Shown one piece after another: positions 29,128 to 34,911 of a stretch of DNA of 38,866 nt (its first letter is position 1; each line of letters starts with the position of its first letter). Below the pieces are notes generated by a model. It was not told the DNA's origin and searched no databases. It worked only from the letters and a program-made list of their open reading frames with translations. A program made the translations under genes and the position numbers. This DNA is from Modestobacter caceresii (lineage in GTDB: Bacteria; Actinomycetota; Actinomycetes; Mycobacteriales; Geodermatophilaceae): contig NZ_JPMX01000118.1 in assembly GCF_000761485.1 (NCBI RefSeq), positions 147,136-186,001 on the forward strand, written 5' to 3'.

Positions 29128-29181
29128 CTGAACGACAGCAGGGACCGCTCCGTGACCGGAGCGGTCCCTGCTGTCGTTCAG
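29128..29181. terminator. Perfect 25-bp inverted repeat between convergent whiB1 and pdtaS
   Basis: Arms 29128-29152 and 29157-29181 are exact complements around the loop TGAC. The right arm contains the pdtaS stop codon (minus strand, 29180-29178), so the pdtaS transcript enters the hairpin at its stop. It follows directly on palindromic copy A, giving two hairpins in tandem. A bidirectional terminator is the simplest reading. Confidence 0.85.
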
Positions 29182-30659
29182 CGGCGGGGCCGGCCGGCGC
29201 CCGGGAGGCTGAGCACCGCCTCGGTCCCCGGGCCGCCGTCCGCCGGCGGTCCCATCTCCAGCGTCCCGTGCAGCTCGCTGGTCACCAGCGTCCGCACGAT
29301 CTGCAGCCCGAGCCCGGTGCTGGCCGCCGGATCGAAGCCCGGCGGCAGCCCGCGCCCGTCGTCGCGGACCCGGACCACCAGGTCGTCGCCCGTCCGCTCG
29401 GCAGCGAGCACGATCGTCCCCGGCTCGCCGTCGTCGAACGCGTGCTCGGCCGCGTTGTGCAGCAGTTCGGTCACCGCCATCACCAACGGCGTCGCACACG
29501 CCGCGGGCAGCTCCCCGATCACGCCGTCGCGGGTGATCCGGGCGGCCGGCCCCACCGACGTCACGTCACCGAGCATCGGCAGCACCTGGTCGAGGACGTC
29601 GTCGACCTCGACGACGTCCTCCCGGCTGCCGGCCAGCGTCTCGTGGACCACCGCGATCGAGGCCACCCGGCGCACCGACTCCTCCAGCGCCGCCCGGGCC
29701 GCCGGCTCGGTCATCCGCCGGGCCTGCAGCCGCAGCAGCGCGGCCACGGTCTGCAGGTTGTTCTTCACCCGGTGGTGGATCTCCCGGATGGTGGCGTCCT
29801 TGGTCATCAGCGCGCGGTCCCGGCGGCGCACGTCGGTGACGTCGCGGACCAGCACCAGCGCGCCCTCCTCACCGCCGGGGGCCTGCAGCGGCAGGGCTCG
29901 GACCAGCATGGTGGCCGCGTCGTTCTCCACGTCCATCGGCTCGGGGAACCGGCCGGCCACCGCTGCGGCGATGCTCGCGGCCACGGCCTCACCGGCCACC
30001 CGGTCCGCCGAGACCTGCCGGGTCACCTCGCCCAGGTCGGACCCGACGACGTCCCCGGTCACCCCCATCCGCCGGTAGGCCGACAGGGCGTTCGGGCTGG
30101 CGTAGACCGCGTGCCCGGTGCCGTTCAGCCGGACCAGCCCGTCGCCCACCCGCGGGCTCATCTCCGCGTCGTCCAGCATGCGCGGCGGGAAGGTGCCGGC
30201 CGCCACCATCAACGAGAGGTCCGCGGCGATGTCGAGGTAGGTGAGCTCCAGGGTCGACGGCGACCGGGTCGCCGCCAGGTTGGTGTCCTTGGCCAGCACC
30301 GCGACCACCGCACCGTCGTGCCGGACGGGGATGACCTCCCGACGGCGGGGGCTCGCCCCCGACCAGTCGGGATCGCCGTCGGTGATCGGCCGCCCCTCCC
30401 GCTGCGCACGCACCAGCGGCTCGGCGTCCGCCCCGGTGGCCTCACTGCCCACCAGGTCCTCCGGCTGGCTCGTGGGCGCCGTCAGCGGGCGCACCTGGGC
30501 CACGCACCACCAGGCCCCGGTCTGCAGCGGCACCCACAGCGTGAGGTCGGCGAAGGAGAGGTCGGCCAGCAGCTGCCAGTCGGCCACCAGCCGGCGCGCG
30601 TGGTCGACCTGGGACGGGCTGGCCGAGCCACGGGTGAGACGTTCGGACAGGCTGCTCAT
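29178..30659 (-). CDS. pdtaS: Sensor histidine kinase PdtaS
   Basis: 493 residues and cytosolic, with no membrane helix. N-terminal GAF-like domain (about 30-160, with LTLWVPLQTGAWWCVAQVRP), a PAS domain (about 170-280), then the HisKA_2/HATPase module. The phosphoacceptor His is in TIREIHHRVKNNLQTVAALL near residue 295; N-box VMAVTELLHNAAEHAF and G-boxes VRDDGRGLPPG and STGLGLQIVRTLV follow. In mycobacteria PdtaS phosphorylates the antiterminator PdtaR (ANTAR domain), and responds to copper and nitric oxide. pdtaR is not in the window, and is unlinked in M. tuberculosis too. The neighbours whiB1 and a biotinyl protein match that species. Confidence 0.95.
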   Translation of the reverse strand: MSSLSERLTRGSASPSQVDHARRLVADWQLLADLSFADLTLWVPLQTGAWWCVAQVRPLTAPTSQPEDLVGSEATGADAEPLVRAQREGRPITDGDPDWSGASPRRREVIPVRHDGAVVAVLAKDTNLAATRSPSTLELTYLDIAADLSLMVAAGTFPPRMLDDAEMSPRVGDGLVRLNGTGHAVYASPNALSAYRRMGVTGDVVGSDLGEVTRQVSADRVAGEAVAASIAAAVAGRFPEPMDVENDAATMLVRALPLQAPGGEEGALVLVRDVTDVRRRDRALMTKDATIREIHHRVKNNLQTVAALLRLQARRMTEPAARAALEESVRRVASIAVVHETLAGSREDVVEVDDVLDQVLPMLGDVTSVGPAARITRDGVIGELPAACATPLVMAVTELLHNAAEHAFDDGEPGTIVLAAERTGDDLVVRVRDDGRGLPPGFDPAASTGLGLQIVRTLVTSELHGTLEMGPPADGGPGTEAVLSLPGAGRPRR

Positions 30660-30669
30660 CGTGAGCCGG

Positions 30670-30675
30670 AGCCTA
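30670..30675 (-). promoter_or_regulatory. -10 box of pdtaS (near-leaderless)
   Basis: TAGGCT on the minus strand ends 10 nt before the pdtaS ATG, so the leader would be only a few bases. Palindromic copy C abuts it upstream and occupies the -35 region. Confidence 0.5.
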
Positions 30676-30676
30676 C

Positions 30677-30733
30677 GGCCCTGTCCGGAGGCTCACCCGA
30701 GCCTGCGAGGGAGGAGTGGGACAGGGGCCTTTG
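30677..30733 (-). repeat. Dispersed palindromic element, copy C
   Basis: Read on the minus strand it starts AAAGGCCCCTGTCC, carries the core TCGCAGGCTC, and closes with GGACAGGGCC. The outer stem is 8 bp (30679-30686 with 30719-30726). It aligns along its length with copy A, but one stem pair is T-A where copy A has C-G. It lies between the divergent pdtaS and acetyltransferase genes, filling the space between their -10 boxes. Confidence 0.78.
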
Positions 30734-30735
30734 TC

Positions 30736-30741
30736 TACCCT
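30736..30741 (+). promoter_or_regulatory. -10 box of the GNAT gene (leaderless)
   Basis: TACCCT ends 6 nt before the GTG at 30748, with no ribosome binding site between them. The -35 region falls inside palindromic copy C. Confidence 0.6.
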
Positions 30742-30747
30742 GCTCCG

Positions 30748-31245
30748 GTGGCCATCCCCGCACCCGTCGTCGGCCCGGCCGGGCCCGCGGACCACGCCCG
30801 CATCGCCGAGCTCACCGTGGCCGCCTACGCAGCCGAGGACCTCGCACCGGCCGAGTACCTGCCCCAGCTGGCCGACGTGGCGGGGCGGGCGGACCGCGCG
30901 GAGCTGCTGGTGGCCCGCGACCACGACGGGCGCATCGTGGGCAGCGTGGCGCTGGTGCTGTCCGGGGACTTCGGCGAGGTCGTCGAGTCCCCGGACGAGG
31001 CGGCGTTCCGGATGCTGGCGGTCGACCCCGGAGCGCGCGGCCAGGGCATCGGGGCGGCGCTCGTGCGCGCCTGCCTGGACCGGGCCCGGTCCGCCGGCAA
31101 ACGACGGATGGTGCTGTCCACGGGCGAGCGGATGACCGCAGCGCACCGGCTCTACGCCCACCTCGGCTTCACCCGGCTGCCGGAGCGGGACTGGGCGCCG
31201 GTGCCCGGCATCGACCTCCGGGTCTACTCCCTCGACCTGGCCTGA
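30748..31245 (+). CDS. GNAT family N-acetyltransferase
   Basis: 165 residues, single GNAT domain. Strand 4 and the acetyl-CoA loop are FRMLAVDPGARGQGIGAALV (R/Q-x-x-G-x-G/A form), followed by KRRMVLSTGERMTAAHRLYA and a C-terminal LGFTRLPERDW, the usual order. The GTG start is leaderless. It lies between pdtaS (divergent) and the biotinyl-domain gene (convergent). The substrate is unknown; M. tuberculosis also has an acetyltransferase gene near sigH, but orthology is not claimed. Confidence 0.9.
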   Translation: MAIPAPVVGPAGPADHARIAELTVAAYAAEDLAPAEYLPQLADVAGRADRAELLVARDHDGRIVGSVALVLSGDFGEVVESPDEAAFRMLAVDPGARGQGIGAALVRACLDRARSAGKRRMVLSTGERMTAAHRLYAHLGFTRLPERDWAPVPGIDLRVYSLDLA

Positions 31246-31247
31246 CG

Positions 31248-31273
31248 GGCCCCGTCCTCCCCCGCCCGGGGTC
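31248..31273. terminator. Possible hairpin between convergent GNAT and biotinyl-protein genes
   Basis: GGCCCCG (31248-31254) can pair with CGGGGTC (31267-31273), with one G-T wobble and a 12-nt loop. It is the only pairing seen in the 29-bp gap and overlaps the end of the GNAT stop region only slightly. Confidence 0.4.
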
Positions 31274-31274
31274 G

Positions 31275-31499
31275 CTACGCCGGGACGACGGTGGCGATGA
31301 GGTCGCCCTCCTGGAGCACCTCGCCCTCGACCACGTGCAGCTCGCCGATCGTGCCGGCGCGCTCACTGAGCACCGGGATCTCCATCTTCATCGACTCGAG
31401 GATGACCAGCGTGTCACCGGCGGCGACCTCCGCACCGGGGGCCACGAGCACCTTCCACACGCTGGAGACCATCTCGGCGTGGATCTCCTCGACCGCCAC
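31275..31499 (-). CDS. Stand-alone biotin/lipoyl attachment domain protein (TB7.3-like)
   Basis: 74 residues consisting only of a biotinyl domain. The modified lysine is in LVILESMKMEIPVLSE (ESMKME is the biotin signature). The protein ends GDLIATVVPA. It matches the size and context of M. tuberculosis Rv3221c (TB7.3). GTG 31499 is preceded by GAGGGGG. Upstream on the same strand lies a biotin-carboxylase-like gene ending about 100 bp away, a suggestive pairing of carrier and carboxylase relative. The acceptor of any carboxyl group is unknown. Confidence 0.92.
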   Translation of the reverse strand: MAVEEIHAEMVSSVWKVLVAPGAEVAAGDTLVILESMKMEIPVLSERAGTIGELHVVEGEVLQEGDLIATVVPA

Positions 31500-31599
31500 C
31501 GGCGCCCCCTCTTCCCTGACCCGCCACGATCCGCCTGAGCCGACGGTGTGCTCATGAAAGCACGCATGGGGGCCTGCACCGCACCATGCCGAGCAGCGG

Positions 31600-32652
31600 T
31601 CAGGTGCAGTCGGGGACGAGCGCACCGGCGATGCGCTGCAGCACGTCGCAGACGGCCGCACCGTCGTGCGGGACGCCGGTCTCCGGGAGACCGGCGAGGA
31701 GCTCCGTCGCCGCCCGCGCGGCGCTCGCCGCATCGGGGCCGGCGGCGCTCACCGTGGCCAGCAGTGCGTCGTACCAGCCGTCGAGCCGGTCGCCTGCGTC
31801 GTAGCCGCTCACCGCGACCAGCTGGGCGTCCCCGGCCGCCCGCCGGTCAGCGACCACGACGTCGGGCAGCCGGCCGGTGACCCGTCCCGCAGTGCCCGGT
31901 GGCAGCGTCGACCGCAGCTGGACGGCGAGGCCGGCGTACGGCGGCCCCTCGGCAGCGTCCAGGGCCCCGCCCGCCGGCGTGCCGGACACCCTGCCCAGCG
32001 CGAGCGCGACGGCGTCCAGCCCGTGTGCCCGCTCGAGCACGGCCATGTCCAGGGAGAAGCCCGCCGCCACCTCGGCCAGCTCCCCGCCAGGGTCGATGCC
32101 CACCGTGACCAGCCCGCGCCAGCCGAGCTCGGGGAGCCGCCGGGCGGCCGCGGGCAGTGATCCCAGCCCGTCGGGGGGCGTCCAGGAGACCCGTGGGGTG
32201 CCGCCGGCGCGGTCACGCAGCACCGGGGTGACGTGGTGCAGCCCCTCGGCACTGACCCAGGCCAGGAAGCCACGCTCACTGGCCGGCTCGACGCCGTCAC
32301 CGCCGAGGCGCTCGAGCACCCCGGCCTCCGGCCCGATCCAGCCCAGCCCGGCGTCGGCCACCGCTGCGGCCAGCCGTGCGTTCCCGGCCAGGGCCGGGGG
32401 GACGGGCAGCACCGCGTCGACCCGCGTGCGGCGAGCGGCCTCCACCAGCCGGCGCACGTCCAGGTACGACTCCGCTGCCGGCGCAGGACCCAGCAGCACG
32501 GACTCGTCGGCCATCCGCACGTGCCGGGCGTCGCGTTCCGCCTCCGAGTACACGGCCACGGCCTTCACGCCCAGCCGGCCGCACGCCCGGATCACCGCGC
32601 AGGCCATCGGCCCCCGGCCGGCCACGAGCACGCTGTCGACTGCCTGGACCAC
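31600..32652 (-). CDS. Degenerate biotin-carboxylase-like protein
   Basis: 350 residues against about 450 for a true biotin carboxylase. The N-terminal domain (about 7-120) is recognisable from VLVAGRGPMACAVIRACGRL, VKAVAVYSEAERDARHVRMA and GLGWIGPEAGVLERLGGD. Catalytic features are lost: the usual GEIA is GPMA, the HPGYGFLSEN loop is LPVPPALAGN, GDK is GGD, and no glycine-rich ATP-grasp loop is seen. The middle is shortened; the C-terminal third (VVVADRRAAGDAQLVAVSGYD, then an alanine-rich helix and ELLAGLPETGVPHDGA) resembles the biotin carboxylase C domain. GTG 32652 has GAGGAG 5 nt upstream. It precedes the biotinyl protein gene. A non-enzymatic or altered role is inferred. Confidence 0.8.
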   Translation of the reverse strand: MVQAVDSVLVAGRGPMACAVIRACGRLGVKAVAVYSEAERDARHVRMADESVLLGPAPAAESYLDVRRLVEAARRTRVDAVLPVPPALAGNARLAAAVADAGLGWIGPEAGVLERLGGDGVEPASERGFLAWVSAEGLHHVTPVLRDRAGGTPRVSWTPPDGLGSLPAAARRLPELGWRGLVTVGIDPGGELAEVAAGFSLDMAVLERAHGLDAVALALGRVSGTPAGGALDAAEGPPYAGLAVQLRSTLPPGTAGRVTGRLPDVVVADRRAAGDAQLVAVSGYDAGDRLDGWYDALLATVSAAGPDAASAARAATELLAGLPETGVPHDGAAVCDVLQRIAGALVPDCT

Positions 32653-32666
32653 GTCGTCTCCTCTTC

Positions 32667-32713
32667 CCGGCTGCGCCGGCGTCCTGCGCTCACCGGCTGC
32701 GCCGGCCTCCTGC
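32667..32713. repeat. Direct repeat upstream of the carboxylase-like gene
   Basis: CCGGCTGCGCCGGC plus one variable base plus TCCTGC occurs at 32667-32687 and again at 32693-32713, a 26-bp period. Each half is also a small palindrome (CCGGC-TGC-GCCGG). It lies just upstream of the carboxylase-like start, in the 234-bp region divergent to bL37. The rest of that region shows no clear promoter box. Confidence 0.6.
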
Positions 32714-32886
32714 CGATGGCCCGTCCCACCGCTGGTCCCGACCGTGCACCAGCGCACGGTGCCGGGCCCACCCGTGAGAGCCTTGCAGGGTCAGCTTGGC
32801 CGGTGCCGGGGTGCTCTGCATCCCGCGCCGGGACCGATCAGCAGCCGGGCCCCCGCCCGGGTGGAGCACAGAGAGGAGGGGCAGCC

Positions 32887-32961
32887 ATGTCCAAGCGTGG
32901 ACGCAAGCGGCGCGCCCGCAAGAAGAGCGGCGCCAACCACGGCAAGCGCCCCAACGCCTGA
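32887..32961 (+). CDS. 50S ribosomal protein bL37
   Basis: 24 residues, MSKRGRKRRARKKSGANHGK followed by RPNA. It matches the actinobacterial ribosomal protein bL37, first seen in mycobacterial ribosome structures, in length, strongly basic composition and the NHGKRPN ending. GAGGAGG lies about 7 nt upstream of the ATG. It is easily missed because of its length. Palindromic copy B begins inside its stop codon. Confidence 0.9.
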   Translation: MSKRGRKRRARKKSGANHGKRPNA

Positions 32962-33017
32962 AGAAGGACCCCCTTGCCCCCACTCGCAAGCTCGCGGTGG
33001 GTCCCTGCAAGGGGGGC
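32960..33017 (+). repeat. Dispersed palindromic element, copy B
   Basis: Begins in the bL37 stop codon with the same GAAGAAGGACCCC as copy A. The outer stem is CCCCCTTGC/GCAAGGGGG (32969-32977 with 33007-33015), plus GG/CC beyond one mismatch. The inner stem is CCCAC/GTGGG (32979-32983 with 32997-33001), then CGC/GCG. The loop core is TCGCAAGCTC. It lies between the convergent bL37 and rsrA genes and can act as a terminator for both. Confidence 0.82.
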
Positions 33018-33037
33018 CGGAGAGCGCTCCGCCGCCG

Positions 33038-33433
33038 TCAGGCGGTGGGGCGCTCCTCCGGGAGCTCGCCGCGGGTCTCGAAGCTCGTCGTCTCGAAGGT
33101 CGTCGTCTCGATGCTGGCCTTCTCGACGCGCACCTGGGTGCCGTCCTCCTCGAACGAGACGGTCGTCAGCTGCACCTTGATCCGGTCGCGCAGGCCCATC
33201 GGCGTGGGGTCACCGCCACAGCGGCGGCGCACCAGCGCCTTGAACTCCTGCTCGATGCCGAACTGGCGCAGACAGGGCGAACAGTCCTCGAGGTGCTCGG
33301 CGATGACCGCGCGCCGGGCGTCGTCGGTCTCGTGGTCGAGGAACTCGAAGACGTGGGAGAGCACGTCGTCGCAGGAGGTGACCTCCTCGCCGTGGAGGTC
33401 GTGCCGGGCGCCGTCGTGAGCGTCGGTGCTCAT
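33038..33433 (-). CDS. rsrA: Mycothiol-system zinc-binding anti-sigma factor RsrA/RshA
   Basis: 131 residues. It binds and inhibits SigH/SigR, and lets it go on thiol oxidation. The zinc anti-sigma motif HxxxCxxC is [14 protein letters not shown] (H47, C51, C54); C21 ([15 protein letters not shown]) is the additional Cys found in RsrA near the N-terminus, and C72 is extra. The C-terminal half (about 75-131) is an acidic, Thr-rich tail longer than usual. The ATG overlaps the sigH stop by 4 bp, so sigma and anti-sigma are made together. Confidence 0.93.
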   Translation of the reverse strand: MSTDAHDGARHDLHGEEVTSCDDVLSHVFEFLDHETDDARRAVIAEHLEDCSPCLRQFGIEQEFKALVRRRCGGDPTPMGLRDRIKVQLTTVSFEEDGTQVRVEKASIETTTFETTSFETRGELPEERPTA

Positions 33434-34122
33434 GAGCGGGTCGCCTCCTCAGCAGCTCCGGCCGCGACGAAGCCACGGTCCCGGGCGTAGTCGGCCAGCA
33501 GCTTCTGCAGACCCCGTCGACCGCGGTGCAGGCGGGACATCACCGTGCCGATGGGCGTGCCCATGATCTCGGCGATCTCCTTGTAGGCGAACCCCTCGAC
33601 GTCGGCGAGGTAGACCGCGAGCCGGAAGTCCTCCGGCAGCTGCTGCAGCGCCTCCTTGATGTCGGTGTCGGGCAGGTGGTCCAGCGCCTCCATCTCAGCG
33701 GAGCGCAGGCCGCTGGAGGTGTGCTCCTCGGCGGCGTAGAGCTGCCAGTCCTGCACCTGCTCGGTGGGGTACTGCTGCGGCTGGCGCTGCTTCTTGCGGT
33801 AGCTGTTGATGTAGGTGTTCGTCAGGATCCGGTACAGCCACGCCTTGAGGTTGGTGCCCTCGGCGAACTGGTGGAAGGCGGAGTACGCCTTGACGAAGGT
33901 CTCCTGCACCAGGTCCTCGGCGTCGGCGGGGTTGCGGGTCATCCGCAGCGCCGCCGGGTACAGCTGGTCCAGGTAGGGCAGGGCGTCGCGCTCGAAGCGG
34001 GCGTCGCGCTGGGCCCGGGTCTCGGCGAGCTCGGCACGACTGCCGTCAGCGCGCGCCTCCGGCGTCTCATCGGGCTTCGCCGTCTCGACGACGGGGCTGT
34101 CGATCGCGGGCTCCTCGGGCAC
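33430..34122 (-). CDS. sigH: RNA polymerase sigma factor SigH/SigR (ECF, oxidative stress)
   Basis: ECF sigma factor controlling the thiol-oxidative stress regulon. Region 2 is [20 protein letters not shown] followed by [20 protein letters not shown]; region 4 is [20 protein letters not shown] and [20 protein letters not shown]. 230 residues from the GTG at 34122, which has AGAGAGGA 6 nt upstream. The same frame continues upstream without a stop through another GTG at 34266, adding 48 residues; a sigma R-type promoter lies just before that codon. As in Streptomyces, the gene may give a short constitutive and a long stress-induced isoform. Confidence 0.94.
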   Translation of the reverse strand: MPEEPAIDSPVVETAKPDETPEARADGSRAELAETRAQRDARFERDALPYLDQLYPAALRMTRNPADAEDLVQETFVKAYSAFHQFAEGTNLKAWLYRILTNTYINSYRKKQRQPQQYPTEQVQDWQLYAAEEHTSSGLRSAEMEALDHLPDTDIKEALQQLPEDFRLAVYLADVEGFAYKEIAEIMGTPIGTVMSRLHRGRRGLQKLLADYARDRGFVAAGAAEEATRS

Positions 34123-34169
34123 CGACCGTCCTCTCTGCGGCGCCCGGGAACGGGCGACCACGTCGCTCG

Positions 34170-34175
34170 ATCCTA
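34170..34175 (-). promoter_or_regulatory. sigH housekeeping promoter -10 box
   Basis: TAGGAT on the minus strand, 47 nt upstream of the GTG at 34122. A transcript from here would have a leader of about 40 nt with the AGAGAGGA ribosome binding site, giving the short sigma form. No -35 box is evident. Confidence 0.5.
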
Positions 34176-34275
34176 GCCGGGTGCGGCCGGGGCGGCCGGG
34201 GGGACGGCGGGCGGGCGCGGAACTGCGCGCGATGCGCGCCGGGGCGCCCGGGACTGTGCTGCTCACGGTCGGTGC

Positions 34276-34301
34276 AACGGCACGCACCCGGGCTCGATTC
34301 C
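34276..34301 (-). promoter_or_regulatory. SigH/SigR-dependent autoregulatory promoter of sigH
   Basis: On the minus strand GGAAT (34301-34297, preceded by G) is followed after exactly 18 bp by GTT (34278-34276), the Streptomyces sigma R consensus GGAAT-N18-GTT. The in-frame GTG at 34266 begins 9 nt after GTT, so transcription would start on or beside that codon. Confidence 0.8.
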
Positions 34302-34354
34302 CCACCCGGGTCGGTCCGTCGGGGAAACCGCTCCCCGACCCGGCCGGGCCGCCC

Positions 34355-34360
34355 TAGGCT
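34355..34360 (+). promoter_or_regulatory. -10 box of ybaK (leaderless)
   Basis: TAGGCT ends 8 nt before the GTG at 34369, with no ribosome binding site between. Confidence 0.5.
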
Positions 34361-34368
34361 GCTGCGCC

Positions 34369-34851
34369 GTGGCAGCGACACCAGCGGTGCGGACCCTGGA
34401 CCAGGCGCGGGCTCGGTACTCCCTGCACGAGTACGACCCGGCAGACGGCGCGGACGGACACGGCTACGGCGAGGTGGCGGTGGCCGCCCTCGGCGCCGAT
34501 CCGGCCCAGGTGTTCAAGACCCTGGTCGCCCGGGTCGACGGGGCGCTCACCGTCGCCGTCGTACCGGTCAGCGGCCAGCTGGACCTCAAGGCACTGGCCA
34601 CCGCCGCGGGCGGGCGGAAGGCCACCATGGCCGACCCGGCCGACGCCGAGCGGAGCAGCGGCTACGTGCGGGGTGGGATCAGCCCGCTGGGTCAGCGGAA
34701 GGCGCTGCCGACCGTGGTGGACGACAGTGCGCTGACCTTCCCGACGGTGCTGGTCAGCGCGGGACGCCGCGGGCTCCAGGTGGAGCTCTCGCCGGCGGAC
34801 CTGGTGCGGCTGACCCGGGCCCGGACCGCCGCCATCGCCCGTCTCGGCTGA
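34369..34851 (+). CDS. ybaK: Cys-tRNA(Pro)/Cys-tRNA(Cys) deacylase, YbaK family
   Basis: 160 residues, single YbaK/ProX editing domain that hydrolyses mischarged Cys-tRNA(Pro). Family landmarks: ARYSLHEYDP, YGEVAVAALGADPAQVFKTL with the conserved catalytic-site Lys, LTVAVVPVSGQLDLKALATA, and GYVRGGISPLGQRKALPTVV. The GTG start is leaderless and divergent from sigH. The stop is followed by a hairpin shared with the convergent gene. Confidence 0.93.
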   Translation: MAATPAVRTLDQARARYSLHEYDPADGADGHGYGEVAVAALGADPAQVFKTLVARVDGALTVAVVPVSGQLDLKALATAAGGRKATMADPADAERSSGYVRGGISPLGQRKALPTVVDDSALTFPTVLVSAGRRGLQVELSPADLVRLTRARTAAIARLG

Positions 34852-34886
34852 CGGGCCTCCGCTCCCCCGCGGCTCGGGCGCGCCGC

Positions 34887-34910
34887 GGCCCCTGCCGGGG
34901 GCCGGCGGGG
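34887..34910. terminator. Hairpin between convergent ybaK and spermidine-synthase-like genes
   Basis: GGCCCC (34887-34892) pairs with GGGGCC (34898-34903) around a 5-nt loop; a longer alternative pairs CCCC and GCCG with CGGC and GGGG up to 34910. It lies in the 60-bp gap between the two stop codons. Confidence 0.55.
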
Positions 34911-34911
34911 G

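Noticed and set aside
31548-31563. GTGCT/AGCAC hairpin between the carboxylase-like and biotinyl genes
   Set aside because: Only 5 bp, no conserved context and no terminator features.
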